DNA of 64,000 nucleotides from Phyllobacterium brassicacearum (lineage in GTDB: Bacteria; Pseudomonadota; Alphaproteobacteria; Rhizobiales; Rhizobiaceae), in assembly GCF_003010955.1 (NCBI RefSeq), contig NZ_PGGO01000003.1, positions 1 through 64,000 on the forward strand, in the 5' to 3' direction. A program made the position numbers and the translations under genes. The first letter of the stretch is position 1. Each line of letters begins with the position of its first letter. The notes beneath the pieces were generated by a model. That model saw nothing but the letters and a program-made list of their open reading frames with translations. It did no database searches and had not been told where the DNA came from. Positions 19,617-30,578 of this stretch are shown here, piece by piece.

Positions 19617-19767
19617 CATTTGAGTCCTGCCGGGCAGCAATGCTCGTGTTCAAATGTCAAATTCCACTAGAATCCAATAATTTGCCAGTTGTCCTTTGAT
19701 TCTGACATTCGCAAAAAGGGTCCTGCAAACATGGGATGCGAATTGTCAGAATCGGACCACTAGTGTA
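19609..19767. repeat. Dispersed two-hairpin element, copy A
   Basis: Two tandem hairpins. The first pairs GAATTTGACATTTGA (19609-19623) with TCAAATGTCAAATTC (19650-19664), a perfect 15-base stem. The second pairs GATTCTGACATTCGC (19698-19712) with GCGAATTGTCAGAATC (19738-19753), with one bulged base. Each hairpin is followed by CCACTAG. A related copy in the opposite orientation lies at 46893-47062. The element fills the space between two converging genes. Confidence 0.75.
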
Positions 19768-21735
19768 ACACGACAGGCGGCTTGGCAGCGTCCACGGGCC
19801 GACCATCGTAGAACGCATCGAGCGTCTTTTTTGCTTGAGCGCGTGCCTTGTTATCATCGAAGAACATGTGCCCGCCTTCGTAGAGCGCGACCGGGACGCT
19901 GCCTGCCAAGCCGGCGCCGGCGAGATCAAGTTCTGTCTGGTGAAAGGGCGTCAGCAGGTCATAATAACCGTGTAAGGCAAGCGCCCTTACCGTCGAGTCG
20001 TTCTCCAAAGTCGCGACCAAGTCCGGAAGTCCTGCAGTTTGTGCTCGCGCTCAAATTTCCAATGGGCGCGTATGCTGTCATCGCGCAGCATATAGAGCGA
20101 AGCGTTGTGATAGTTGAACATCTCAGGCAGGGCAGTCTTGATTGCATCCGCAAACCCTGCACCGGTATAGAGCGCAGCGGGAGTGCTGCCAAAATTGGAG
20201 ATGTTCGCCCGAGCGTCAAAGAAACCGAGGTTCGAGCCCGGAACAAGTTTGTTCGGGAATTGAACCGGAGACACTTCAAACTCATACAGCCAATCAGTAT
20301 CGAGCCCGGTGATGCTCGTCATATCCTTGAAGAAGTTTTAAACCGGCCGGCGTCTGCGCATAGTCCCGCCACGCCGGAGTCAAGGCTCTCTCGACCTCCT
20401 GTTTGGCGTTGGCGACAAATTGCTTGAGCGCGTCAAATGGATCAGCCGTGAATGCTTCGACGAAACGGGCCCGCTCCGCAGGGGTAGCAACAAGCAGATT
20501 TGCAAGTTCGGTAGCCTTGCTGCTGGCATTCTGCTTCGTGTCGACATTGAGCGCCCACTCACGGGCACTGGCAGGGTTCTGCCAGATACCGGTCAGCTTG
20601 CCGTATTGGCGACTGGCTTCGGCATAGGCCGCCTTGGCCCTGGTAAGCATCGGCGTGTACCAGATCTTTCGTGCAGGATTGTACTTTTCGGTGACAAAAG
20701 CTCGTAACGTTTCAATGTACTCCAGGGGAGACGCCGTCCCCCGCCTGGTGCTCAGCCCGTGGTAGTCAGCCGCCATGGCGTAGGATGGCAAATATCCCGC
20801 ACAGCCGATATCCACGGTCTGGCTGCAGTTCGTACCGAGGTCGAGAATCGGCGAACCCAGCACGAGCTCCGACAGAGTGACAGGCTTCCTGCCGGTGTTG
20901 TCAGGATCGAAATTGCTCCTTTCCGCGGCGACGAGCAGATTGGCGACGATGGGCAGGCGGATGCCATCATAGGATTCGCCATAGAGATATTTCGGCGAGC
21001 TTTGGCGGAGGTAACGATTGACGAAGCGCACGACAAAGTCCCGATTTATCTGCGCATCGGCCTCCATGCCCCAGAAGTCGCTGTTCCTGTAGGGCGCAAT
21101 GGCCTGCGACAGACCCGTTCCAGGCGGATCGACAAAAACGAGATCAGTCTTGTCCAGCAGCGTTTCGGCATTATCGACCCACGAAAAGCCTTTCGTCTCG
21201 CTTTTCGAAAGATCCTTGACGACATCGGAAGCTGTGATCTTGAGCCGTTTCGGCGCCCACGAGCCCAGATGCAGCCAGGCCGAGGAATACCCTGGACCAC
21301 CGTTCCAGAAGAACGTCACCGGGCGATTTTCTCTCGGCAAGTCCTCCCTGGTATAAGCGATATAGAATATGGAGGCCTGCGCTACGTTCACCGCCGGATG
21401 CTCGGTATCCTTGCGCGCATAGGCAATGAGGTGGCCGGCAGCGGCAGTGTATCTGACCAGTTTGCCATTGATCATGATCCGGTGATTCTTGACAGCCGGC
21501 GTCTCGTCGACAGTTGCAAGCGGAAGGCTCGCATCTGCTGCGGCGCTGTAGACGTTCTTGTCTCTCACTACGTTGTTTTCGGGTGGGTTACCTGCGCATT
21601 CACCTTCTCCAATTCAGCCTTTGCATTGGCCAGATCAGAAAAAGTACCATCCGCTTCGTTGTTCGTGGAAGAGTCCGAGCCATTACAGGCGGAAAGGCCA
21701 AGGGCGGCCGCAAGCAATAAATAACGAAAATTCAT
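19760..21735 (-). pseudogene. S10 family serine carboxypeptidase lipoprotein, broken by frameshifts
   Basis: Read on the minus strand the gene starts at the ATG 21735 with a lipoprotein signal (LLLAAALGLSAC). It then needs three frame changes: near 21585 (after KVNAQ, into GNPPENNVVRDKNV), near 20335 (after AQTPAGLK, into FFKDMTSITG) and near 20030 (after HKLQD, into LPDLVATLEN). The catalytic triad would be Ser in YGESYDG, Asp in HGYYDLL and His in EGGHMFF, so all catalytic parts survive in separate frames. S10 enzymes cut C-terminal residues from peptides. The gene is most simply a recent pseudogene; base-calling errors are the alternative. Confidence 0.8.
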
Positions 21736-21850
21736 AAGTGCTCGCTGAAAATCTCAAAAAGCAACTTTTGGCGGCGGCAGGTTGTGCGGTCAATTCGACG
21801 ATAGTCGCAAACTGTCTATTTTTTTATCGAATGACGCTCATGAGGCAATT

Positions 21851-22666
21851 TTAGGCAATCACGCCTGTGGCAAGCCCGAAGCCCTGCAAAAGGCGGCGGG
21901 TCGGGAAATCCGGATTGCCCGATGTGAAGACCGCAATGTCGTCGCCATGTTCGGGTTCAACTCCTGTTCCATTCGGCGTGAGCAGTGACAGGGCCCGCCG
22001 GGCGATCGCCTCGGCCGGGTCGAGCCAGTCCACCGGCCAGGGCGCAAGGCGCCGGAACACATTGACAAGGAGCGGATAATGCGTGCAGGCGAGCACGACG
22101 ATGTCCGTACGCGCACCATCCTTTTCGTAGAAGCAAGGCGCAATCTCCGCGCGTATCGCTTCATCGTCGATCAACTCGCCGCGCATATGCATTTCGGCCA
22201 TCCGGGCAAGACTTTGGCTGCCGACCAGGCGCACGTGGCATTTCGTGGCAAAGGACTGGATGAGATCGCGCGTATACGCACGCTTCACCGTGCCCGGCGT
22301 CGCCAGCACGCTGATCAGTCCGGATGAGGTGCGCTCCGCCGCGGGCTTTATCGCCGGAACCGTGCCAACGAAAGGTACGGATGGAAAGACGCGGCGCAAA
22401 TCTTCGAGCACAAGGGTCGAGGCGGTATTGCAGGGGATTATCACGAGCTCCGGATCGTACTTCCCGATAAAACCATCAATCAAGCCGACGATCCGCTGTT
22501 TCAGTGCCTCCTCTTCCCAGTCGCCATAGGGAAAGCCGGCATCGTCGGCGATATAGACAAAGCGCCGGTCCGGAATGAGCACGCGCGCTTCGCGCAGCAC
22601 CGTCAAGCCGCCGATCCCGCTGTCAAAGGCAATGATCGGGCGGTCGTTGGATTGTCCGTCATTCAT
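21851..22666 (-). CDS. murI: Glutamate racemase
   Basis: A 271-residue enzyme that makes D-glutamate for peptidoglycan. The two catalytic cysteines are Cys79 (IIPCNTAST) and Cys194 (LACTHYPLL), with the N-terminal [14 protein letters not shown] and [10 protein letters not shown] motifs. The start at 22666 lies inside the end of trmJ (8-base overlap), so the two are translationally coupled, an arrangement known in Brucella and rhizobia. Confidence 0.95.
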   Translation of the reverse strand: MNDGQSNDRPIIAFDSGIGGLTVLREARVLIPDRRFVYIADDAGFPYGDWEEEALKQRIVGLIDGFIGKYDPELVIIPCNTASTLVLEDLRRVFPSVPFVGTVPAIKPAAERTSSGLISVLATPGTVKRAYTRDLIQSFATKCHVRLVGSQSLARMAEMHMRGELIDDEAIRAEIAPCFYEKDGARTDIVVLACTHYPLLVNVFRRLAPWPVDWLDPAEAIARRALSLLTPNGTGVEPEHGDDIAVFTSGNPDFPTRRLLQGFGLATGVIA

Positions 22667-23513
22667 CGTTTGATGAATCCTCGTTCGACGTTTGAGTGAC
22701 GGCAGGCTTCTCGCGCTTGCGCCCCTCGGGCGCGCCGGAACCGCGCGGCGTCTTCGGACTGAAATAATCGAGCGAGACAAGAACGCCGCGCAGAAGTTTC
22801 AGTTCGGAATCAGAAAAGCCTGCCCTTGTGAGCACGCCGCGCAGATTGTTGACCATGATCTCCTTGCGCGCCATCGGCCGGAAGTAGCCGCGCGCCTGCA
22901 GCGCGTCTTCGAGGTGATTGAAGAAGCCTTGCAGCTGCTCCTTTGGCGCCGGCTCCAGCTCCGGCCCGCGAAACGCAGTATCCGTGTGCTTCTCGAGACC
23001 TGATTTCATCCACTCATAGGACATGAGCAAAACCGCCTGTGCAATGTTCAGCGACGAGAATGCCGGGTTGACCGGAAACGTCACCAACTCATCGGCAAGG
23101 CTGACTTCGTCATTATTGAGGCCGATGCGTTCGCGCCCGAAAAGAATTCCGGTCTTCTCGCCCTTGTTGAAGCGCTGGCGCAGGGTTTGTCCGGCTTCGA
23201 CAGGTCCGCGCACCTGCTTGAAGGCATCGCGCTCACGCGCCGTCGTCGCGTAGACGAAATTGAGATCCTTGATCGCCGACGGCAAATCATCAAAAACCTG
23301 CGCCGCATCGATGATGTGATCGGCGCGGCTGGCAGCTGAACGCGCCTTGTCGTTGGGGAATTCCTCGCGCGGCTTGACCAGGCGCAGCTCCGCCAGACCG
23401 AAATTTGCCATGGCGCGCGCAACCATGCCGATGTTTTCCGGCAATTGCGGTTCGACCAGAATGATCGCCGGGCCTTCGGCGATAAGGGTGCGCTGTCTGT
23501 CTGTACCGGCCAT
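22659..23513 (-). CDS. trmJ: tRNA/rRNA methyltransferase of the TrmJ (SpoU) family
   Basis: A 284-residue SPOUT methyltransferase that uses S-adenosylmethionine for 2'-O-methylation, in TrmJ at position 32 of tRNA. Motif 1 is [20 protein letters not shown], motif 2 [15 protein letters not shown] and motif 3 [19 protein letters not shown], the knot that binds the cofactor. The C-terminal third is a helical extension ending in a low-complexity basic tail ([18 protein letters not shown]). It is the upstream member of a coupled pair with murI. Confidence 0.88.
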   Translation of the reverse strand: MAGTDRQRTLIAEGPAIILVEPQLPENIGMVARAMANFGLAELRLVKPREEFPNDKARSAASRADHIIDAAQVFDDLPSAIKDLNFVYATTARERDAFKQVRGPVEAGQTLRQRFNKGEKTGILFGRERIGLNNDEVSLADELVTFPVNPAFSSLNIAQAVLLMSYEWMKSGLEKHTDTAFRGPELEPAPKEQLQGFFNHLEDALQARGYFRPMARKEIMVNNLRGVLTRAGFSDSELKLLRGVLVSLDYFSPKTPRGSGAPEGRKREKPAVTQTSNEDSSNDE

Positions 23514-23590
23514 TTTTGATCCTTGAACTCTTTGGTGTCCTCATAGCCCGCGTTTTTTTGATGGGCAATGGTCGATGCCGGCGGTATCTG

Positions 23591-23748
23591 GGAGAGAAAG
23601 CGATTTCAGCATCTTAGCGTCAGCTAAGTGCTAGAAATCGCAAGAGAGGGGATTTTTGGGCCAGAGCACTATCCCCTCGCTTGGATTTTCCAAGGATTTG
23701 GCAAGGGCTAAATCCAGGAAAATCCTTTCTCCCCCCCAAGGGGGGAGA
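23591..23748. repeat. Mosaic of palindromic repeats between trmJ and icd
   Basis: At least four hairpins follow one another. GCGATTTCAGCATCTTAGC (23600-23618) pairs imperfectly with GCTAAGTGCTAGAAATCGC (23623-23641). GAGGGGAT pairs with ATCCCCTC. GGATTTTCC pairs with GGAAAATCC. The last is TCTCCCCCCC with GGGGGGAGA (23728-23748). The first and last modules match the repeat at 6519-6559. The mosaic fills most of the 345-base gap between the divergent genes. Confidence 0.7.
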
Positions 23749-23858
23749 TAAACCGCATCCTCACTTTGCGTTCTGCAATCGCGGTGCTATAGGGGCGCGA
23801 ACCCTCACTTTAATCCCATGCTGACACCCACATGCAGCAAAACAGAGGCTGACACTCC

Positions 23859-25073
23859 ATGGCTAAGATCAAGGTTGCAAATCCGGTCGTCGAGCTCGAT
23901 GGCGACGAGATGACTCGCATCATCTGGCAATATATCAAGGAAAAGCTGATCCATCCTTACCTCGACATCGACCTGAAATATTATGATCTTGGCATCGAGC
24001 ACCGTGATGCGACCAATGACCAGGTGACGATCGATGCGGCCAATGCGATCAAGCAATATGGCGTCGGCGTCAAATGCGCCACGATCACCCCGGACGAGCA
24101 GCGCGTTGAGGAATTCGGCCTGAAGAAGATGTGGAAGTCGCCCAACGGCACGATCCGCAACATTCTCGGCGGCGTCATCTTCCGCGAGCCGATCATTGCC
24201 AAGAACGTGCCGCGCCTGGTTCCGGGCTGGACGCAGCCGATCATCGTTGGCCGTCATGCTTTCGGTGACCAGTACCGCGCCACCGATTTCAAGTTCCCCG
24301 GCAAGGGCAAGCTGTCGATCAAATTCGTCGGCGACGATGGCGAGACCATCGAACACGAAGTCTATGATGCGCCGGGTGCCGGCGTTGCGATGGCCATGTA
24401 CAATCTCGACGACTCGATCCGCGATTTCGCCCATGCCTCGTTCAACTATGCCTATAACCGCGGCGTTCCCTGCTATCTGTCGACTAAGAACACCATCCTC
24501 AAGGCCTATGACGGCCGCTTCAAGGATATCTTCCAGGAAGTGTTCGACGCCGAATTCAAGGACAAGTTCGCATCAAAGAAGATCACCTATGAGCACCGCC
24601 TGATCGACGACATGGTCGCTTCGGCGCTGAAGTGGTCCGGCGGTTATGTCTGGGCCTGCAAGAACTACGACGGCGACGTGCAGTCGGACATCGTGGCACA
24701 GGGCTTTGGCTCGCTCGGCCTGATGACCTCGGTGCTGATGACGCCGGATGGCCAGACCGTGGAAGCCGAAGCCGCGCACGGCACCGTGACGCGCCACTAT
24801 CGCCAGCACCAGAAGGGCGAAGAGACCTCGACCAACTCCATCGCCTCCATTTTTGCCTGGACGCGCGGACTTGCGCACCGCGCCAAGCTCGACGGCAATG
24901 CCGACCTCAACCGCTTTGCCAATACGCTCGAGAAGGTCTGCGTCGATACGGTAGAAGCCGGCTACATGACCAAGGACCTGGCACTACTGATCGGTCCGGA
25001 CCAGCCCTGGCTCTCGACCACAGGCTTCCTCGACAAGATCAACGAGAACCTGTCGAAGGCCATGGCTGCCTGA
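23859..25073 (+). CDS. icd: NADP-dependent isocitrate dehydrogenase
   Basis: A 404-residue dimeric isocitrate dehydrogenase of the eukaryote-like type common in alphaproteobacteria. Signatures are [20 protein letters not shown] at the N-terminus, [18 protein letters not shown] (substrate serine and arginines), [17 protein letters not shown], the metal aspartates around [20 protein letters not shown] and the NADP-binding [17 protein letters not shown]. It makes 2-oxoglutarate and NADPH in the TCA cycle. A terminator follows at 25101. Confidence 0.96.
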   Translation: MAKIKVANPVVELDGDEMTRIIWQYIKEKLIHPYLDIDLKYYDLGIEHRDATNDQVTIDAANAIKQYGVGVKCATITPDEQRVEEFGLKKMWKSPNGTIRNILGGVIFREPIIAKNVPRLVPGWTQPIIVGRHAFGDQYRATDFKFPGKGKLSIKFVGDDGETIEHEVYDAPGAGVAMAMYNLDDSIRDFAHASFNYAYNRGVPCYLSTKNTILKAYDGRFKDIFQEVFDAEFKDKFASKKITYEHRLIDDMVASALKWSGGYVWACKNYDGDVQSDIVAQGFGSLGLMTSVLMTPDGQTVEAEAAHGTVTRHYRQHQKGEETSTNSIASIFAWTRGLAHRAKLDGNADLNRFANTLEKVCVDTVEAGYMTKDLALLIGPDQPWLSTTGFLDKINENLSKAMAA

Positions 25074-25100
25074 GCAACCGCTTCATCAAGATAGTTGAAA

Positions 25101-25125
25101 AGTCCCGGTTTTCCGGGGCTTTTTG
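25101..25125 (+). terminator. Rho-independent terminator of icd
   Basis: AGTCCCGG (25101-25108) pairs with CCGGGGCT (25113-25120) around a TTTT loop, with one G-U pair, followed by TTTTTG. It lies 27 bases after the icd stop. Confidence 0.85.
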
Positions 25126-25179
25126 TTATTTGCCGAACTGAAGGTATTATGCTTGCGCATCGAAACGGGAGGACGAGCC

Positions 25180-25494
25180 ATGACCAAGCAGCAGTTCTTT
25201 TTCCGCCTGATCCCACCACGGCCGAATTTTGCCGAGGACATGGACGACGATGAACAGGAGCTGATGCGGCAGCACGTCACCTATATGAGCGAGTATTTCG
25301 AGGCGGGAACCGTGCTCGCCTATGGTCCGGTGCAAGACCCAGAAGGCTGGTTCGGCATTGCACTGCTCGAGGTTTTGCATCAGGACGAGGCGGTGCAGTT
25401 CGCCGAAAATGACCCATCCGTACTCGCCGGGCTCAACAGCTACAGCATCGCGCCGATGCACATTGCAGCCGCACAGAGTCCGCGGGAAACCTAG
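25180..25494 (+). CDS. YciI family protein
   Basis: A 104-residue protein with the YCII-related alpha/beta dimer fold: QFFFRLIPPRPNFAEDM, LMRQHVTYMSEYFEAGTVLA with the conserved histidine, YGPVQDPEGWFGIALLEV and the FAENDPSV turn. The family shares the fold of muconolactone isomerases and some dehydrochlorinases, but no reaction is certain here. GGGAGGACGAGCC precedes the ATG at 25180. It stands alone after the icd terminator. Confidence 0.8.
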   Translation: MTKQQFFFRLIPPRPNFAEDMDDDEQELMRQHVTYMSEYFEAGTVLAYGPVQDPEGWFGIALLEVLHQDEAVQFAENDPSVLAGLNSYSIAPMHIAAAQSPRET

Positions 25495-25511
25495 AGGAAG
25501 CGTCTCGCCAT

Positions 25512-26068
25512 CTAAAGATCCTCGCCGACTTTCTCCGGCGCGGCATCCGTCGTGGCAGGCGCAGCCGCTATCGGTGGAGTGGGCTTGAGTCTGCTTTTCA
25601 TATCGAGCACCGTACGGAACGTCCGAGTCGGGATTTTGCCGACAACCTTGCCTGCTCTGCCAACCAGTTCGAATTCGAAACCGTTTGACGCTGCAGCGAC
25701 AAAATCAGTTTCATCATCGATACGACGCCCTGTTCGACGTTCATCGGCATGCAAGGCGGGATGGGGCACGGCATTTTCTCATCAATGCCTTTTGCGTAGT
25801 CGAATTGCTTTCCATAACTCCATGCTTCCAGGATTCTCAACCTTCGAGGGCTCTGGAAGCTCGTCTTAAGGCCAAAACCCGCTTTTGAGGAATAGACCGG
25901 CTGTGCGTGGAGGGCCTCAATAAGACCGAAATATGCGATCACGTCTGCCCCATAGATGATATCGGCACCCATATGCACATCTCTGACGACTGCTGGTGTC
26001 TGGCATGCACTCAACATCACCGCAAGCGGTAAGACCATCGCGATAGGAAAGCGCAATATCCGTTTCAC
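25512..26068 (-). pseudogene. Lipoprotein gene with a frameshift
   Basis: The GTG at 26068 follows GGAGAGACC and opens a lipoprotein signal peptide (LRFPIAMVLPLAVMLSACQ). The first frame continues through DIIYGADVIAYFGLIEALHA and LRILEAWSYGKQFDYAKGID to about VEQGVVSM near 25710-25720. After that the coherent protein sequence switches to another frame, ETDFVAAASNGFEFELVGRA and KVVGKIPTRTFRTVLDM, which ends at 25512. A one-base loss near the ATGATGAAA run would explain it. The family is one of uncharacterised rhizobial envelope proteins. Either a pseudogene or a sequencing error. Confidence 0.6.
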
Positions 26069-26385
26069 GGTCTCTCCAGACATAACTCCAACGCCCATCC
26101 ACATCCTGCCCGTCCAAAGACGGGCTGGCATGAAATGGATGGCTCGCGGTCAACTAAAAGCAAATCATGGAACTGTCAGGCCTGGTTCATAATACTATAT
26201 AAATTTCAGCTATTGTACCAATGAATATCAACACAACAGTGATATTGTTCCACGCATCATCAGAACTATCAAGTATCACGCCATAGGAAATTAGTATAAA
26301 AAACCAATTAGAATCCAATAACAACTTCAAATACAGTATCCCAGCCGCGACACACGCGGCTGGTGCAGTCTAAACCGATAAGAAA
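26069..26385. other. AT-rich intergenic stretch before the alaS end
   Basis: About 317 bases without a gene. The middle (26190-26340) is clearly poorer in GC than its surroundings and has no open frame of note. A hairpin lies at its right end (see 26341-26363). Confidence 0.4.
26341..26363 (-). terminator. Hairpin after alaS, probable terminator
   Basis: CCAGCCGCG (26341-26349) pairs perfectly with CGCGGCTGG (26355-26363), nine bases with a five-base loop, 23 bases after the alaS stop. The downstream sequence on the minus strand is AT-rich but has no clean U-run. Confidence 0.6.
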
Positions 26386-29046
26386 TCAGCCGGCCAAGGC
26401 TTCGCGCACGGCCGAAACGGCTTCTTCAGCCTTTGACCCATCCGGGCCACCGGCCTGGGCCATGTCGGGCCGGCCGCCACCGCCTGCCCCGCCAAGGGCT
26501 GCGGACGCAACGCGGACGAGATCGACAGCGCTGAACTTGGCCGTTAGATCGTCGGTGACCCCAACGACGGCGCTGGCCTTGCCGTCATCCGAGACGCCGA
26601 TGAAGGTGACGACGCCGGAGCCGACAGTCTTCTTCGCATCATCCGCGAGCGGCTTCAGATCGCGTGGATTGACGCCAGAGACCACCTTGCCGATGAAGCC
26701 GACGCCATTGACCGTTTCGGACTGCGCGCCACCAGCGGCGGAACCGCCACCCAGCGCCAATTGCTTGCGCGCCTCGGTGAGTTCGCGTTCAAGTTTGCGG
26801 CGCTCGTCGATCAATGCTGTGACACGCGACAGGGCATCGGCAGGCGAAGCCTTCAGCGCGCCGGCAATCGCCTTGACGCGGTCGTCCTGCTCTTCGAGAT
26901 AACGGCGGGCTGCCTCGCCTGTCAGAGCTTCGAGACGGCGCACTCCAGCAGCGACCGCGCCTTCGGAGACAACGCGGATCAAGCCGATATCGCCCGTGGC
27001 GCGCACATGCGTGCCGCCGCAGAGTTCTGTCGAATAGCTCTTGCCTTCCTTGTTGCCATGCAGCGCCGTGCCCATGGAAACGACGCGCACCTCATCGCCA
27101 TATTTTTCGCCGAACAGCGCCATGGCGCCTTCGGCAATCGCGTCGTCAACGGCCATCAGGCGCGTCGTCACAGGCGCATTCTGCAACACAATCTCGTTAG
27201 CGAGATCCTCGATGACAGCAAGCTCCTTGTCCGAAATCGGCTTCGGATGCGAGAAGTCGAAACGCAGCCTATCGGGCGCAACAAGCGAACCCTTCTGGGC
27301 AACATGCGTGCCCAGGGTTTCGCGCAAGGCTTCGTGCAGCAGATGGGTTGCCGAATGATTGGAGCGGATGCGGGTGCGGCGCGTGCTGTCGACGGTAAGT
27401 TCGACAGCCGCATCGACCTTGACGGTACCCTTGGTTACCTTGCCAATGTGGACGAAAACGCCGTCATTCTTCTTCTGCGTATCGGTGATCGTCACGCTGA
27501 AGCCATCGCCGGAGATGATGCCCGTATCGCCCTGCTGGCCACCGGATTCGCCATAGAATGGCGTCTGGTTGACGACGATCGAGACGTCCGTCCCTTCTTC
27601 CGCGCTTGTCACCAGCTTGCCGTTCTGGACCAGGGCGGTGATGATGCCTTCGGTCTTTTCCGTCTCATAGCCGAGGAAGTCGGTTGCACCCAACTTGTCG
27701 CGCACGGAGAACCACACCGTTTCCGTTGCCGCATCGCCGGAACCCGCCCAGCTTGCGCGGGCTTCGGCCTTCTGCCGCTCCATGGCGGCATCAAAGCCAT
27801 CCGTATCCACGGCAATGCCACGCTGGCGCAGCGCATCCTGCGTCAGGTCAAGCGGGAAGCCATAAGTATCGTAAAGCTTGAAGGCCGTCTCGCCGTCGAG
27901 CTTGTCACCATCGCTCAAGTTCTCCGTGGCGTCGCCGAGCAGGCCAAGACCACGCTCCAGCGTCTTGCGGAAGCGCGTTTCTTCAAGTTTCAAAGTCTCG
28001 GAGATCAATGACTCGGCGCGGATGAGTTCCGGATAGGCCTGGCCCATCTCGCGCACGAGCGCCGGCAGCAGCCGCCACATCAACGGCTCCTTAGCCCCGA
28101 GCAGCTGCGCGTGGCGCATGGCGCGGCGCATGATACGGCGCAGCACATAGCCGCGGCCCTCATTGGACGGCAGAACGCCATCGGCAATGAGGAAGCTCGA
28201 CGAGCGCAGGTGATCGGCGATCACCCGGTGGCTTGCGCGGAACTTGCCCTCGGCCTTGACGCCGGTCGCCTCTTCCGACGCGTGGATCAGCGTCTGGAAC
28301 AGATCGATATCGTAATTGTCATGCTTGCCCTGCAAGACCGCAGCGAGACGCTCCAGGCCCATGCCGGTATCGATGGACGGACGCGGCAGGTCGATCCGCT
28401 CCTCCTTCGTTACCTGCTCAAACTGCATAAAGACGAGGTTCCAGATCTCGATGAAGCGGTCGCCATCTTCGTCGGCGCTGCCGGGAGGCCCGCCCCAGAT
28501 GCCTTCACCATGGTCGTAGAAGATTTCGGAACATGGGCCGCAAGGACCGGTATCGCCCATCGCCCAGAAATTATCACTCGTCGCAATGCGGATGATGCGC
28601 TCTTCAGGCAGGCCAGCGATCTTCTTCCAGAAACCGGCAGCGGCATCGTCGGTGTGATAGACGGTGACCGTGAGCTTATCCTTCGGAAGACCGAATTCCT
28701 TGGTGATCAGGTTCCAGGCAAGCGATATCGCCTCTTCCTTGAAATAGTCACCAAAGGAGAAATTGCCGAGCATTTCGAAGAATGTGTGGTGACGCGCGGT
28801 ATAGCCGACATTGTCGAGGTCGTTGTGTTTGCCACCGGCACGCACGCATTTCTGCGAAGTCGTGGCTCGGTTATAGGGGCGCTGTTCGATGCCGGTAAAG
28901 ACGTTTTTGAACTGGACCATGCCCGCATTGGTGAACATCAGCGTCGGGTCGTTGCGCGGCACGAGCGGGCTCGACGCCACGATCTCATGGCCATTCTTCT
29001 TGAAATAGTTCAGAAATGTCGACCGGATCTCGTTGACGCCACTCAT
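26386..29046 (-). CDS. alaS: Alanyl-tRNA synthetase
   Basis: A full-length enzyme of 886 residues that charges tRNA-Ala. The class II catalytic core is at the N-terminus ([52 protein letters not shown]). The editing domain has the zinc motif [16 protein letters not shown] and later [15 protein letters not shown]. The C-terminal DHHA1-like dimer domain is glycine-rich and ends [17 protein letters not shown] precedes the ATG at 29046. It lies downstream of recA on the same strand with a terminator between, the usual rhizobial order. Confidence 0.97.
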   Translation of the reverse strand: MSGVNEIRSTFLNYFKKNGHEIVASSPLVPRNDPTLMFTNAGMVQFKNVFTGIEQRPYNRATTSQKCVRAGGKHNDLDNVGYTARHHTFFEMLGNFSFGDYFKEEAISLAWNLITKEFGLPKDKLTVTVYHTDDAAAGFWKKIAGLPEERIIRIATSDNFWAMGDTGPCGPCSEIFYDHGEGIWGGPPGSADEDGDRFIEIWNLVFMQFEQVTKEERIDLPRPSIDTGMGLERLAAVLQGKHDNYDIDLFQTLIHASEEATGVKAEGKFRASHRVIADHLRSSSFLIADGVLPSNEGRGYVLRRIMRRAMRHAQLLGAKEPLMWRLLPALVREMGQAYPELIRAESLISETLKLEETRFRKTLERGLGLLGDATENLSDGDKLDGETAFKLYDTYGFPLDLTQDALRQRGIAVDTDGFDAAMERQKAEARASWAGSGDAATETVWFSVRDKLGATDFLGYETEKTEGIITALVQNGKLVTSAEEGTDVSIVVNQTPFYGESGGQQGDTGIISGDGFSVTITDTQKKNDGVFVHIGKVTKGTVKVDAAVELTVDSTRRTRIRSNHSATHLLHEALRETLGTHVAQKGSLVAPDRLRFDFSHPKPISDKELAVIEDLANEIVLQNAPVTTRLMAVDDAIAEGAMALFGEKYGDEVRVVSMGTALHGNKEGKSYSTELCGGTHVRATGDIGLIRVVSEGAVAAGVRRLEALTGEAARRYLEEQDDRVKAIAGALKASPADALSRVTALIDERRKLERELTEARKQLALGGGSAAGGAQSETVNGVGFIGKVVSGVNPRDLKPLADDAKKTVGSGVVTFIGVSDDGKASAVVGVTDDLTAKFSAVDLVRVASAALGGAGGGGRPDMAQAGGPDGSKAEEAVSAVREALAG

Positions 29047-29193
29047 GTTTCTTGCCTCTGACTTCTTTTTATCCAAAGCGGAATTGGCCCCTTGCTGACG
29101 CAAACGGGCGGAACGCAACGCTTGTAGCGACGCGGTTGCAAACTGTCCAGAAAATCCGGCTGAAATGGATGTTACCTAAGAACGCCAAACGGT

Positions 29194-29230
29194 CGTGCGC
29201 GGTTCGACAAACTCACCATGAGGGATGGTG
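29194..29230. repeat. Short intergenic repeat (GGTTCGACAA type)
   Basis: CGTGCGCGGTTCGACAAACT (29194-29213) is followed by CACCAT-GAGGG-ATGGTG (29214-29230), a six-base stem. A shorter relative, CGTGCGTGGTTCGACAAGCT, lies at 40440-40459. This looks like a widespread rhizobial intergenic repeat. Confidence 0.55.
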
Positions 29231-29275
29231 TGGTTGGCACGAGCGGCGGAGCACCCAAACATGGGACTGGCATGA

Positions 29276-29310
29276 CCGAAAAACCCGCAACCAGGACCTG
29301 GATGCGGGTT
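29276..29310 (-). terminator. Rho-independent terminator of recA
   Basis: On the minus strand AACCCGCA (29310-29303) pairs with TGCGGGTT (29289-29282), followed by a U-run (29283-29279). It lies 39 bases after the recA stop and isolates recA from alaS. Confidence 0.8.
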
Positions 29311-29348
29311 GATGTCAAAACCGGAAATGGTGTGGCCTTGCCTGCAGG

Positions 29349-30440
29349 TCAGCCTTCGGCGGCGTCGGGACCGTCGTCCTCGACATCATCAGGCCCTTTG
29401 TCCAGCATCTGCTCGGCGATAAGACCGGCATTTTGGCGCAGCGCCAGCTCGATCTCATTGGCGATCTCGGGGTTTTCCTTGAGGAAAAGTTTTGCATTGT
29501 CGCGGCCCTGGCCGAGACGCTGCGAATTATAGGAGAACCACGAGCCGGATTTTTCGACAATGCCAGCCTTGACGCCGAGATCGACGAGTTCACCGGTCTT
29601 GGAAACGCCTTCGCCATACATGATGTCGAATTCGACCTGCTTGAAGGGTGGCGCCAGCTTGTTCTTGACGACCTTCACGCGGGTCTGGTTGCCGACGACC
29701 TCATCGCGTTCCTTCAGCGATCCGATGCGGCGGATATCGAGGCGCACGGAGGCATAGAACTTCAACGCATTGCCACCCGTCGTGGTTTCGGGCGAACCGA
29801 ACATGACGCCGATCTTCATGCGGATCTGGTTGATGAAGATGACCATGCAGTTCGAACGCGAGATGGAAGCGGTCAGCTTGCGCAGCGCCTGGCTCATCAA
29901 TCGCGCCTGCAGGCCGGGCAGCGAATCGCCCATCTCGCCTTCGATTTCAGCGCGGGGCGTGAGTGCGGCGACCGAGTCGACGACCAGCACATCGATGGCA
30001 CCGGAACGCACGAGCGTATCGGTGATCTCCAGCGCTTGCTCACCGGTATCCGGCTGCGAGATCAGGAGGTTTTCAAGGTCAACACCGAGCTTGCGGGCAT
30101 AGACCGGATCGAGCGCATGTTCGGCATCGACGAAGGCGCAAATGCCGCCCTTCTTCTGCGCCTCGGCAATGGTGTGCAGGGCAAGTGTCGTCTTGCCCGA
30201 GCTCTCCGGCCCGTAAATTTCAACGATGCGGCCCTTCGGCAAACCGCCGACGCCAAGGGCAATATCCAGTGACAGCGAGCCGGTCGGGACCGTTTCGATC
30301 TCCACCACCTGCTCATTGCGGCCAAGCCGCATGATCGACCCTTTACCAAAGGCTCTCTCGATCTGGGACAATGCCGCATCCAGAGCTTTCGTTTTATCCA
30401 CTGAATTACCCTCAACCAACCGCAAAGAATTTTGAGCCAT
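29349..30440 (-). CDS. recA: Recombinase RecA
   Basis: The 363-residue RecA pairs homologous DNA strands and triggers LexA self-cleavage. Walker A is GPESSGKT (residues 77-84); Walker B ends [18 protein letters not shown]; loop 2 contains [20 protein letters not shown]. The acidic C-terminus ([13 protein letters not shown]) is typical of alphaproteobacteria. An SOS box of the alphaproteobacterial type lies 124 bases before the start. Confidence 0.98.
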   Translation of the reverse strand: MAQNSLRLVEGNSVDKTKALDAALSQIERAFGKGSIMRLGRNEQVVEIETVPTGSLSLDIALGVGGLPKGRIVEIYGPESSGKTTLALHTIAEAQKKGGICAFVDAEHALDPVYARKLGVDLENLLISQPDTGEQALEITDTLVRSGAIDVLVVDSVAALTPRAEIEGEMGDSLPGLQARLMSQALRKLTASISRSNCMVIFINQIRMKIGVMFGSPETTTGGNALKFYASVRLDIRRIGSLKERDEVVGNQTRVKVVKNKLAPPFKQVEFDIMYGEGVSKTGELVDLGVKAGIVEKSGSWFSYNSQRLGQGRDNAKLFLKENPEIANEIELALRQNAGLIAEQMLDKGPDDVEDDGPDAAEG

Positions 30441-30563
30441 GTTACACTACCCCTGTGCTATCCATGAAGTACGGATGTTCCTCAACATGAATTTATTTGT
30501 ATCTGTTTTGTTCTTGTTTGGCAACTGGCATAACCCGTTGTAAAATAATCATAACCGAAAAAT

Positions 30564-30578
30564 GTTCGCAAAATGTTC
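30564..30578 (-). promoter_or_regulatory. LexA (SOS) box of recA
   Basis: GTTCGCAAAATGTTC matches the alphaproteobacterial LexA consensus GTTC-N7-GTTC exactly. In the recA direction it reads GAACATTTTGCGAAC. Its position 124 bases before the recA start suits repression of the recA promoter. Confidence 0.85.
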
